A stretch of 20,512 bases of DNA from Fidelibacterota bacterium (GTDB lineage: Bacteria; Fidelibacterota; UBA2242), in contig JAFGXZ010000314.1 in NCBI GenBank assembly GCA_016936335.1, positions 1 through 20,512 on the forward strand. The letters run 5' to 3'. The stretch's first letter is position 1; every line of letters begins with the position of its first letter. The notes under the pieces are model-generated. The model did not search any database and was not told the origin of the DNA. It saw only the letters and a program-made list of their open reading frames with translations. The position numbers and the translations under genes are program-made. This document shows positions 8,473 through 16,040 of this stretch, one piece after another.

Positions 8473-8747
8473 TAATGTTGCAGTAAATCCAGAGACTGGA
8501 ATTGATTGATTATATCGACAACGGCTTTTTCAGGATCGAGTTCAAAATCCGTAAAATTCTTCTTAATGAGTTCAATAATGTCACGGATTGCAAAAGCGCC
8601 GTCGCAATGAACCCAGATGAATGCCGCGGATGGATTGAGAGTATGGACCAGTTCAGTTTCCGGCTCAAATAACACCGCCCCGTCATCTAAGGGTTTGAAC
8701 AGGACGGCGGCTTTTTTAACCGGACGGAATTGTAAATCCTTTAACAT
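8472..8747 (-). CDS. PqqD-family peptide chaperone
   Basis: This 91-residue protein has the length and pattern of stand-alone PqqD/RiPP recognition elements: a beta-hairpin (AVLFKPLDDGAVLFEPE, 14-30), the conserved TLNPSAAFIW (36-45) leading to CDGAFAIRDIIELI (48-61), and a C-terminal helix (AVVDIINQFQSLDLL, 75-89). PqqD proteins bind a leader peptide and present it to a modifying enzyme. Here the likely clients are the HprK-like kinase and the PRMT-PqqD protein that follow with 1-bp overlaps. It starts 3 bp after the stop of the O-antigen ligase gene, so the trio belongs to the polysaccharide operon. NCBI uses the name HPr-rel-A system PqqD family peptide chaperone for similar proteins; assignment to exactly that family is from memory. 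Confidence 0.88.
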   Translation of the reverse strand: MLKDLQFRPVKKAAVLFKPLDDGAVLFEPETELVHTLNPSAAFIWVHCDGAFAIRDIIELIKKNFTDFELDPEKAVVDIINQFQSLDLLQH

Positions 8748-8750
8748 TTT

Positions 8751-10178
8751 CTAAATTGTTCCCAGTTTAATGCGTGTGACTTCTTCTTTGAGATCTTCAA
8801 GTTTTTTCATTTCGATTTCTTCAATATAGGGTATGGATATCACCAACCCGCAAACCAGCCAGAAGGGTTCCATTATTCGAATTATGATAAATGTATTGGC
8901 GCCGATCCCGTGGGTCATCATCGCGATGGTTGCGACAAAGAACCCTTGTGCAAAATATTTAAAAAAGGGAATTTTTGCCGTTTTAAATACTTTCCATGTT
9001 TCATTAAGAATGGAGTGTAGTAAATAGAAAAAAGCGGCAAAGCCGAAGAAACCAGTTTCAACTAACACCCGCATATATTGGGCATCCAGAAAGCGCCATC
9101 CGGTAATACCGTATCCAAACAGTGGATGTTTTTTAACTCCGTCCCATGCATCACGCCAGCTTCTGACGCGCTCTGAAGCAGATGTATCTAAAGTAACACC
9201 ACCAACATTTTCCTGGAGAGTCGCGGCATATCCCTGCTGCTTTTGAAATGTATATTTTACTCTATCGATTACCGTATCGGGTAAAACAATTGGAGCCATT
9301 AGTATAAAAAATATTACAAAGCCAATAATAACCCATCTTCTCGAACTTAGGATTATATATGCAATAATAACCGGAATAGCAGCGACCCAGGATCCGCGGG
9401 AATTTGTTAATAAAAATGGAATCACGGATAATACTGTAATGATTAGCAACCACCTTCGGTATTTTGGTTTCTCAATTACTCCTGGAGATAATATTAGACA
9501 TAAATTAATCGCAATAATAAATATTAGATAACCGCCAAGTGTATTGGGTTCACCGGCATCTCCTTCAAAAGGTGCTGTTACTCGGTGTCCGCTAGGAATT
9601 TGAATAATTGATGAAATTGTCACAATAATATATGTAATAATTAAGGAAATAGTAAAATTATCAAACTGCTTTTTCGATCGAACATGATTTACGACTAAGA
9701 AATAGATGAGAAAATACTGGATGTATTTTAACAGAAAAAAGAAACCGTTTAACACTTTTACATTATGAAATAACATCCCGGCACCAGTGGCAAAGAAACA
9801 GATGAATGTATAATAGGCAATGGGCTTATTTAGAGGTGACTTCTTAAATAAGCCCAGATCTTTATTCAAAGCCATTTTTGCCAACCAGGTGAATAATATC
9901 ACCACTAATAAAATATCATCAATTCTGATTGTCATTCCACTTCCTTGAGTGGATCGCTCTCCAAATTCCGGTGAAAGTAACATTGAGAAAATAAGGGCAT
10001 AAATTCCGTAATCTGTATTGATAAATGTTGTTATTAATACGGCTAATCCAATTGCGATAGTCAATGCGTAAACAAAATCTACCTTGACTAGTACAAATGC
10101 AGTAATTATAGAAATTGGTATCGCAACAAATAGTGTAAATGTATTGGTTTTGTGTGCAATAATATCATTAAAAGCCAT
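8751..10178 (-). CDS. O-antigen ligase/polymerase family membrane protein (Wzy_C-like)
   Basis: This 475-residue polytopic protein has about 10-12 hydrophobic segments. The hallmark Wzy_C/O-antigen ligase core includes LTNSRGSWVA (about residues 256-265), a long periplasmic loop with SASERVRSWRDAWDGVKKHP and LFGYGITGWRF, and then YMRVLVETGFFG. It either polymerises undecaprenyl-linked repeats or ligates finished glycan to a carrier; the two activities cannot be separated by sequence alone. A soluble charged tail (EEIEMKKLEDLKEEV) ends the protein in the cytoplasm. It lies 12 bp after the small membrane-protein gene and 3 bp before the pqqD-like gene. Together with the Wza- and Wzc-like genes upstream it supports a Wzy-dependent assembly route. 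Confidence 0.92.
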   Translation of the reverse strand: MAFNDIIAHKTNTFTLFVAIPISIITAFVLVKVDFVYALTIAIGLAVLITTFINTDYGIYALIFSMLLSPEFGERSTQGSGMTIRIDDILLVVILFTWLAKMALNKDLGLFKKSPLNKPIAYYTFICFFATGAGMLFHNVKVLNGFFFLLKYIQYFLIYFLVVNHVRSKKQFDNFTISLIITYIIVTISSIIQIPSGHRVTAPFEGDAGEPNTLGGYLIFIIAINLCLILSPGVIEKPKYRRWLLIITVLSVIPFLLTNSRGSWVAAIPVIIAYIILSSRRWVIIGFVIFFILMAPIVLPDTVIDRVKYTFQKQQGYAATLQENVGGVTLDTSASERVRSWRDAWDGVKKHPLFGYGITGWRFLDAQYMRVLVETGFFGFAAFFYLLHSILNETWKVFKTAKIPFFKYFAQGFFVATIAMMTHGIGANTFIIIRIMEPFWLVCGLVISIPYIEEIEMKKLEDLKEEVTRIKLGTI

Positions 10179-10190
10179 AAATATATCTAA

Positions 10191-10550
10191 CTAATTGTGT
10201 TGTGCTTCTTCCAGTTTTTTTTGCATCTCTTTTATCTCATCTTTATTACGATTTCTTAACAAATCTTCATAATTATTATTCCATTCTTTTCTATTTTCAC
10301 GGTAACTTTTTTCATAATTTTTTCTTAGTTGCGTTTCCCGGCGCACCGCTGATCCTTTGATTATTGCACCAGAAATACTTTCCTCAATACGCCAGTTTAT
10401 TATCATTCTATTGACCCAATCCGGGATTCCTCTGATAATTACCTGTATTCCAAAAGCGATGAAAAAAGAAATTGGAATGATTAAATAAACCAACATCTTT
10501 TCAGTACGTTTAAGTTTTCGCCGTTTTCTTTTATTGTAATAATATGACAT
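10191..10550 (-). CDS. Small one-helix membrane protein, paralogue of the upstream gene
   Basis: I do not recognise a named family. The 119-residue product has a short basic N-terminus (KRKRRKLKR, 7-15), one transmembrane helix (about 19-40, LVYLIIPISFFIAFGIQVII), and a highly charged, probably helical tail (50-119). By the positive-inside rule the tail should be periplasmic. Residues 1-50 align without gaps to the 150-residue protein encoded just upstream: shared MS.Y, basic patch, IP at 25-26, IQ at 35-36, GIP at 41-43 and N47. The tails share a SAV motif and acidic/basic blocks. The gene sits 11 bp after its paralogue and 12 bp before the O-antigen ligase gene. A structural or accessory role in the Wzc/Wza machine is an inference from position. 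Confidence 0.82.
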   Translation of the reverse strand: MSYYYNKRKRRKLKRTEKMLVYLIIPISFFIAFGIQVIIRGIPDWVNRMIINWRIEESISGAIIKGSAVRRETQLRKNYEKSYRENRKEWNNNYEDLLRNRNKDEIKEMQKKLEEAQHN

Positions 10551-10561
10551 TGTATGAAAAA

Positions 10562-11014
10562 TTATTCGAGTTCTTCTTTGAAAAGTTTTTGGTATTCTTC
10601 AATCTCGTTTGTTTTATTTTTTTCTTCGATATATTTATATGTATTATCAATATCATCGTTTGTTCCTTGCCTATATTTACTCAGTAATTCTTCTGCATCT
10701 TCTTTTGATAACGAGTTAAAGGATTTTGGAGCGCCTCCTCTGACGCCATTATTACCTTGGAAAATATGTTGATCTTCCTGTGATCGCGTTTTTTTTAACT
10801 TTTCTGTTTTTACCGCGCTCATTAGTATTTTTCTGGATCTTTCAGATTCTTTCTCAACTTTATCAATAATTGAATTGATCAAATTTGGAATTCCACTAAC
10901 AGTTAACTGAATTAAAATGGCTACTAAAATTGTTGCGGGGATTCCGTATTTAAGAACTATTTTATCGCCACGTTGCAGGCTTTTTTTCTTTTTTCTGCTT
11001 GAATAATGACTCAT
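10562..11014 (-). CDS. Small one-helix membrane protein, paralogue of the downstream gene
   Basis: I do not recognise a named family. The frame is open from 11128, but that would overlap the wzc-like gene. The ATG at 11014 gives a 150-residue protein whose N-terminus matches its paralogue and leaves a normal 37-bp gap, so I chose it. A basic N-terminus (RKKKKSLQR, 7-15) precedes one membrane helix (about 20-40, VLKYGIPATILVAILIQLTV) and a long charged tail that should be periplasmic. The tail has a Gly/Asn-rich linker (GNNGVRGGAP, 87-96) and a helical end (SKEDAEELLSKYRQ, then EIEEYQKLFKEELE). Conserved with the paralogue are MS.Y, IP, IQ, GIP, N47 and SAV. Its place directly after the unusual Wzc-SPOR gene suggests a shared role. 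Confidence 0.8.
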   Translation of the reverse strand: MSHYSSRKKKKSLQRGDKIVLKYGIPATILVAILIQLTVSGIPNLINSIIDKVEKESERSRKILMSAVKTEKLKKTRSQEDQHIFQGNNGVRGGAPKSFNSLSKEDAEELLSKYRQGTNDDIDNTYKYIEEKNKTNEIEEYQKLFKEELE

Positions 11015-11051
11015 AGTATATTTATGCCTGAAAAGTAAGCGAGTTCCATTT

Positions 11052-14000
11052 TTAACGGAGAACGATTTGTTTGTTCTGCAAGCTGACATTTTGCTGGAGA
11101 AAAAGGTTGGCAATGTCTTCACTGGCAAAGGCGCCGGCCAGGCTTGTCACACCGGATTGATTTGATTTATGATAGGTATAATCCCGGATATCATAATAAT
11201 TGCGTTGACTTGATTTTGCCTGATCCAGGGTTTGATATTTTCCAAGTAATATGGAATAAGGTAAATTGACCGGAACGAACTCACCCTCAAAACCAAGGAA
11301 CTGTAGTTCTAATAATTTCTGATTTGCGTCGGATTCTGTTTGGTAATTACCATAACAGACAATATACTGCTTTGAATTAGGGCCTGTAAACTCTACAGTT
11401 ATGAAAACATCATTCAATCCTTCCTCTATGAAGGACAATGTTCGATTTTTCGCTGCAGCCAATGAACCGGTACTGGCTATCCGGATTGAAAACGGCGCTG
11501 ATGGAGTTAGTTGCACAGTTCGGGCAGTTTCTATATCCGGGAGTGACCTTAAAATCTGAGTTTGAGCAGGCCTGGATTGTTGAGGAAGTGGCCGGATCTG
11601 TTCATCATCCTGGCGTGCATTGAGTGGGACAGTATTATCGAGTTGTGTACTTGAAGATGTTGGCGGAGTACCCTTTTCTATAATACTTGCCTGGTCGATA
11701 ATGGTTCGTTTTTGATCATCATATCGTTCCTGTAAATTTTTCATTGAACTTGTCTGATCAATAATCGTCTGTTTTTGGATGTCATATTGTTTCTGCAAAT
11801 CCTTTAATTCAGCAGGAATTTCAACATCTGAATCGATATTGGATACAATTGCTTCAGGAACCATATCGTTGGTGGATTCAAGCAGCGACTGTGATTCAGT
11901 GATCACAGGTCGGGATTTTTTTCGGGCACAGGATTTGATATTGCTTGTTATCACACAACTGCCGCTAAACAGGGCAATAATTACCCCTAAAACCGCTGCA
12001 ACCCGCCATTTGCGAATTCGATCGAGAATAGTTGAGTGCAGACCTTCCTGCTGATTGACAAAGGTTTTCTCTAAAAATTCCAGTATTTTATTTTTTTGGA
12101 TGACCTCTTTTTTATCACCATAAGAGTACTGGTATTCATATCCGTAGCGATAATCCGCGTAATCCGCGCTGACGTCGGCTTTCATGCCATTAATACAAAC
12201 CCCCATGACGTCCGCTTTGAGCATTTCTAATTGGTTTTTAGAGCGTCTCAATGTACCGCGCGATATTTTCCCTTGGTAATAGGTAAGTAATGTGGTATCG
12301 ACTTTCGAAGCCAGTACTGTTGAATCCGTCGCCTGAATGACCGGTGCCGTATCGAAAATAATCAAATCGTAGCGTTCTTTCAGATCGCTGATAACTTTGT
12401 CCATGACTTTCGATGCAATGATTTCCGAAGGATTTCGTTCATGCTTCCCGGCGGTTAGAATATTGAGGTATTCAATTCCGGGAATATTATCGGTACGAAA
12501 CGTATCGGTAGCCATGGTTCCCATCATCAGGTCACTCATTGTTCGGATTACCGAATCCAGATCATCTCGGCGGAGGACCACATCTGTCAGACCGGGTTCC
12601 CGTTCAATGCCAAACAGCTTTGAGATCCGTGGTTTTCGTAAATCCGCTTCAATTAAAATTGTGTTCAACCCAATTTGAGCCATTGATACGGCCAAATTAA
12701 CCGCAATAGTCGTTTTACCTTCACTGGCTACGGACGAAGTTACCATCATACATTTGTAACCCTTGTCCATCAGAGCAAAGTGAATATTGGTACGCAATGC
12801 CCGGAAAGCCTCGGCCATAGTCGATTTTGGATTATAGTGAGACACAAGTCGGGCCTGCATTTCGAGGATTTCATCGGAGACCACTGAATCAATTTTTTCT
12901 TGTAATTCCTCCTTGATCTCTTCAATATCGACGAAGGGTACAATGCCAAGTACGGTTGTGTCCAGAGTCTTTTCAATGTCATCAATCGTGCTGAATGTCG
13001 TATCCAGAGTTTCCGCGACAAAAGCCAGGATGACGCCGAGAATTATGCCAATGACTGTTCCAATAGCAGTGGTTGGTCCGATCATGGTGGGATTAACCGG
13101 TCTGGTGGGAAGAAAAGCCGGCTTGATCAGAAATACTTCATTGACCAATTCAGACTGCTTAATGAGTGCTTCCTGATGACGTGCTTCCAGGGTTTGGTAC
13201 AGGTTTTTGTTAATCTCCATTTCCCGTTCGATATTCTGTAAAGTAAAATCCAGCAATGGAATGGAGCGGTAATCACTGGACATTTTTTTCCAGCGTTCAT
13301 AAATGTTATTTTCTGTTTGAACCAGTGTTTCTCGATAGGTCTTCAATTCCTCAATAAACCGCCGTCGTTTTGCTTCAATTTGTCGATGGACCTCAGTTAC
13401 GGTTGGATGGTTTTCGGTATAATGTTGCAGAAATTGTCGTTCATTTGTTGCTAACTGATTCAACTGTGACTGAAGAGCTGTCAGCACTGTATTCTGGCGA
13501 TTTAATAACAGATCAAAGGATATATAATAGATGTAATCGGGATTTTGATCGATTTCAAACAGGATATTATCGATCTGGTTAATGTCGGATCGCAACTCAT
13601 CAAGTTCCTCCTGGGCGACAGTGATATCAGCGCTCAATCGTGAAGCGGTTCCTTCGAGCAATAACAAGTTATTTTGATTTTTATAGGCTCGTATTTTTCT
13701 TTCAGTATTTTTATAATTCCGTTCTGCCTGAGCCAGCTGATTTGTAATGGCCTTCATGGCATTTATGGCTTTACTGTTTTTTATCTGGAAACTTTCTTCA
13801 ATGTAAACCTGGGCCAGCGCATTGGCCAGATCAGCAGTACGCTGGGGGTCATAATCGGTGACCTTAATATGGATAATGTTGGTCAAACCTTCCTGCTCAG
13901 TCTTAATTCGTTTTTTGAGTTTGTCAACGATATCGTAATATTCCGGATTACTGGTAATTTCATTATCTGTCAAGCTTGAGTCCAGAAGTCCCATCAGTTT

Positions 14001-14279
14001 GGCAGCTTTCAGGACAATGGGAATACTTTTAATTTCTTCGCCCCGGGTTGCCATTTCATCCCCTGCGTACCAGTTGAAACTTTGCATATACATACCGGTC
14101 AAATCGGTGGATTTTTCAATTTTCAGGCTGGCAATAGACTGATACATAGGGGTTGGTTTGTTCATCATAGCAAAGAAGAAACTGAAACTGCCCAGCATGA
14201 CAACCGTCACGATGACAATTATTCGTTTTTTCTTGATAATTCGCCAGTAGTCGCGAAGATTTAATTCATAGGATGCCAT
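11052..14279 (-). CDS. wzc: Wzc-like polysaccharide co-polymerase/BY-kinase with extra TM and SPOR-like C-terminus
   Basis: At 1075 residues this is about 300 longer than typical Wzc. A Wzz/GNVR-type region spans residues about 1-425, with TM1 (20-38), a long periplasmic coiled-coil part, a PTRPVNPTMI motif (391-400) and TM2 (about 403-421). The cytoplasmic BY-kinase follows: Walker A SSVASEGKTT (515-524), Walker A' ILIEADLRKP (541-550), Walker B LIIFDTAPV (639-647), and a tyrosine cluster (Y707, 710, 712, 714, 716, 718, 720). Normally the protein ends there. Here a third hydrophobic segment (about 758-778) leads to a 21-residue tandem coiled-coil repeat (827-868), a Pro/Gln-rich linker, and two SPOR-like repeats (about 928-1003 and 1007-1075) expected in the periplasm. 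It controls chain length and export with the Wza-like protein encoded 16 bp upstream; the tail may anchor it to peptidoglycan (inference). Confidence 0.93.
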   Translation of the reverse strand: MASYELNLRDYWRIIKKKRIIVIVTVVMLGSFSFFFAMMNKPTPMYQSIASLKIEKSTDLTGMYMQSFNWYAGDEMATRGEEIKSIPIVLKAAKLMGLLDSSLTDNEITSNPEYYDIVDKLKKRIKTEQEGLTNIIHIKVTDYDPQRTADLANALAQVYIEESFQIKNSKAINAMKAITNQLAQAERNYKNTERKIRAYKNQNNLLLLEGTASRLSADITVAQEELDELRSDINQIDNILFEIDQNPDYIYYISFDLLLNRQNTVLTALQSQLNQLATNERQFLQHYTENHPTVTEVHRQIEAKRRRFIEELKTYRETLVQTENNIYERWKKMSSDYRSIPLLDFTLQNIEREMEINKNLYQTLEARHQEALIKQSELVNEVFLIKPAFLPTRPVNPTMIGPTTAIGTVIGIILGVILAFVAETLDTTFSTIDDIEKTLDTTVLGIVPFVDIEEIKEELQEKIDSVVSDEILEMQARLVSHYNPKSTMAEAFRALRTNIHFALMDKGYKCMMVTSSVASEGKTTIAVNLAVSMAQIGLNTILIEADLRKPRISKLFGIEREPGLTDVVLRRDDLDSVIRTMSDLMMGTMATDTFRTDNIPGIEYLNILTAGKHERNPSEIIASKVMDKVISDLKERYDLIIFDTAPVIQATDSTVLASKVDTTLLTYYQGKISRGTLRRSKNQLEMLKADVMGVCINGMKADVSADYADYRYGYEYQYSYGDKKEVIQKNKILEFLEKTFVNQQEGLHSTILDRIRKWRVAAVLGVIIALFSGSCVITSNIKSCARKKSRPVITESQSLLESTNDMVPEAIVSNIDSDVEIPAELKDLQKQYDIQKQTIIDQTSSMKNLQERYDDQKRTIIDQASIIEKGTPPTSSSTQLDNTVPLNARQDDEQIRPLPQQSRPAQTQILRSLPDIETARTVQLTPSAPFSIRIASTGSLAAAKNRTLSFIEEGLNDVFITVEFTGPNSKQYIVCYGNYQTESDANQKLLELQFLGFEGEFVPVNLPYSILLGKYQTLDQAKSSQRNYYDIRDYTYHKSNQSGVTSLAGAFASEDIANLFLQQNVSLQNKQIVLR
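11676..11801 (-). repeat. 63-bp tandem repeat (two copies) in the Wzc coiled coil
   Basis: Two adjacent 63-bp units (11801-11739 and 11738-11676 on the minus strand) encode residues 827-847 and 848-868 of the Wzc-like protein. Each unit carries the pattern LQ.(Q/R)YD.QK.TIIDQ.S. The DNA copies have diverged but the period of 21 codons (three heptads) is exact, as expected of a coiled-coil spacer that grew by in-frame duplication. Confidence 0.75.
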
Positions 14280-14295
14280 TTAAAAACTCTTTTTA

Positions 14296-15525
14296 CTATC
14301 GATTAAATATAAGATACAATGTCAATCCGGTTGTAATGACTTGAAAAATAATTGAAAATGGCTGCAATTTCTCCGAAAGTCGGACAAAAAATCCCCGCTG
14401 TCTTTTTTGCACAATAACGCGATCACCATCTTCCAGAAAAACATTTTTACTGTCATCCCGTTTGAAAAGGAAATCCTCAAGATTAAACTCAACAGGGCGT
14501 CCCTGTCGTCGGGTAATAATTATTTTACGAAGATCTGCTTCATCTTTTAAACCGCCGATGTTGGCTAAAAATTCCGCTAATTGAATATTGCCCTCAATGG
14601 GATAAATACCGGGGCGAAGAACTGAGCCAAAAATAAAGACGTTCCTGGAGCTTAGTTCAAGAACGTCGACGGATACAATAGGTTCACGAAAGTAACGCTT
14701 TGCCATTTCAGCTAAAACTTCCTGCGACTTATCAACCGTTATTCCACCAAGGTGAACCAGGCCGAAAAGACGATGAAAAATGTTGCCCTCACTGTCAATC
14801 ACATACGATTCAGATTGAGCAGGATTGGTTTCCATCAAGGCCATTTCGTTGATGGTTATTTCCAGAACATTACCATATTGCAGGACATAGTTTTTCGAAA
14901 GACGACCGTATTTCTCCTGGACTTTAAACCGGGGTACGATGATTTTATCCTTATCTTTCAGGATCACATTATTGACTGGTTCACTGGTGAACAGGTATTT
15001 TTCCATGTCAAAGACTACTTTACCGCCGTCGCTTCGGGATACGGTAATTCTGGCCAGATCTGCCTCGGGAGTTGTTCCACCATTTTCGATGATAAACTCA
15101 GCAACCCGGGTGTTGGGTTTAATCGGAAATACACCGACACGGGATACTTCGCCATACAGAATGACTTTAATATTTGTTTTTTCAAGAACACTTAAAGCAA
15201 CCCGAGGCTGATTAAAAAACTGGGAAAATTTTTCTTTAAGAACTTCTTCTGCCTCGGCAATTGTCATATTTGCCAATGATACCGCTCCGAGTAATTCATG
15301 GAAAATCGTTCCATCCGGCCGAATGGTGAAAATATTGCTACGTTGAATCGGGTTCCCTTTGGAATCGACGTCAATGTACGAAATTGTCACTTTATCTGCT
15401 ACCTGCAAAACGGTCATGGCATCGAGTTCATCATTAATAATCTCATTATCCGTCTGAGCACTCAGTTGACAGACAGCCAGTAAAATCAACATTCCCCAAA
15501 CGCTTAATCTGAAAATATTTCTCAT
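14296..15525 (-). CDS. wza: Wza-like polysaccharide export protein with duplicated export/SLBB unit
   Basis: The ATG at 15525 gives 409 residues and is preceded by AGGA at good spacing. A longer frame from 15576 lacks this and would bury the signal peptide, so I rejected it. The signal peptide (residues 1-23) ends in LSA before Q24. C19 is preceded by V, so a canonical lipobox is absent, unlike E. coli Wza. Two similar halves follow: about 38-198 and 213-373. Each has a poly-export block (IRPDGTIFHELLGAV and IDSEGNIFHRLFGLV) and an SLBB-like block (ILYGEVSRVGVFPI and FIFGSVLRPGIYPI). The C-terminus is a hydrophobic helix (about 390-408). It should form the outer-membrane exit for the glycan, working with the Wzc-like protein. 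It is the second gene of the presumed operon. Confidence 0.92.
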   Translation of the reverse strand: MRNIFRLSVWGMLILLAVCQLSAQTDNEIINDELDAMTVLQVADKVTISYIDVDSKGNPIQRSNIFTIRPDGTIFHELLGAVSLANMTIAEAEEVLKEKFSQFFNQPRVALSVLEKTNIKVILYGEVSRVGVFPIKPNTRVAEFIIENGGTTPEADLARITVSRSDGGKVVFDMEKYLFTSEPVNNVILKDKDKIIVPRFKVQEKYGRLSKNYVLQYGNVLEITINEMALMETNPAQSESYVIDSEGNIFHRLFGLVHLGGITVDKSQEVLAEMAKRYFREPIVSVDVLELSSRNVFIFGSVLRPGIYPIEGNIQLAEFLANIGGLKDEADLRKIIITRRQGRPVEFNLEDFLFKRDDSKNVFLEDGDRVIVQKRQRGFFVRLSEKLQPFSIIFQVITTGLTLYLIFNR

Positions 15526-15602
15526 GTAATTCCTATTTATTAAAGTTAAACGGAACTTTTGGAGATATAATGGCATTTATTCCGGACATCACCTGATAAA
15601 TA

Positions 15603-15977
15603 TTAGCCTGAGAATCCGGTGACTACTTTTGCTAATACACTGTTGGTTAAATAGTTCAGGTCAATTGGTTTAGTGATATAGTCCGCTGCGTCATTTTTCA
15701 GCGCTTCCAGAGCAATTTCTTTATCGGCCAGTCCGGTGATCATAATAATATCTAGTCCCGAATATTTTGGTTTGATCTCTTTCAAAAAGTCGATGCCGTC
15801 ACCATCAGGAAGTTTGATATCCAGCAACATGATTAATGGTTTAAATGCCTCGATTTGAGCCCTTGCTTCAGCCTGGGAGAATGCTGTGGCGACATTGTAG
15901 CCTTTTTGAAGTAATAAATCTTCCAGAAGCTCGACAATGTCGTGTTCATCATCTACGATAAGTATTTTTGTTTTCAT
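15603..15977 (-). CDS. Single-domain response regulator (CheY-like receiver)
   Basis: The 124-residue protein is a receiver domain with no output domain. The acidic pocket is D9/D10, the phosphoacceptor is D53 in LLDIKLPDGDG, the switch threonine is T81 in MITG, and the conserved lysine is K103 in TKP. It probably relays phosphorylation to another protein; no histidine kinase lies in the window. It is the gene nearest the candidate promoter at 15998-16026 and is followed after 77 bp by the wza-like gene, so it may regulate production or activity of the polysaccharide machine. A GAAGAGG run lies just before its ATG. Confidence 0.93.
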   Translation of the reverse strand: MKTKILIVDDEHDIVELLEDLLLQKGYNVATAFSQAEARAQIEAFKPLIMLLDIKLPDGDGIDFLKEIKPKYSGLDIIMITGLADKEIALEALKNDAADYITKPIDLNYLTNSVLAKVVTGFSG

Positions 15978-15997
15978 AAGCCTCTTCTCTCTGACGC

Positions 15998-16026
15998 AAT
16001 TTAATTATCTATTTATTCTTAGTCAA
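15998..16026 (-). promoter_or_regulatory. Candidate promoter for the response-regulator/polysaccharide operon
   Basis: On the minus strand TTGACT (16026-16021) and TAAATT (16003-15998) are separated by 17 bp, 20 bp before the response-regulator ATG. A TATATTTG sequence overlapping the -35 element also fits the TAnnTTTG box used by Bacteroidota primary sigma factors, so the exact promoter type is uncertain. This is a pattern match only. Confidence 0.35.
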
Positions 16027-16040
16027 ATATAAATACTATC

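Noticed and set aside
11015..11128. N-terminal extension of the 150-residue small membrane protein to 188 residues
   Set aside because: It would overlap the wzc-like coding end by 77 bp; the ATG at 11014 matches the paralogue's N-terminus exactly.
14752..15195. 147-codon plus-strand frame opposite the wza-like gene
   Set aside because: It mirrors a conserved export protein and shows no domain or ribosome-binding evidence of its own.
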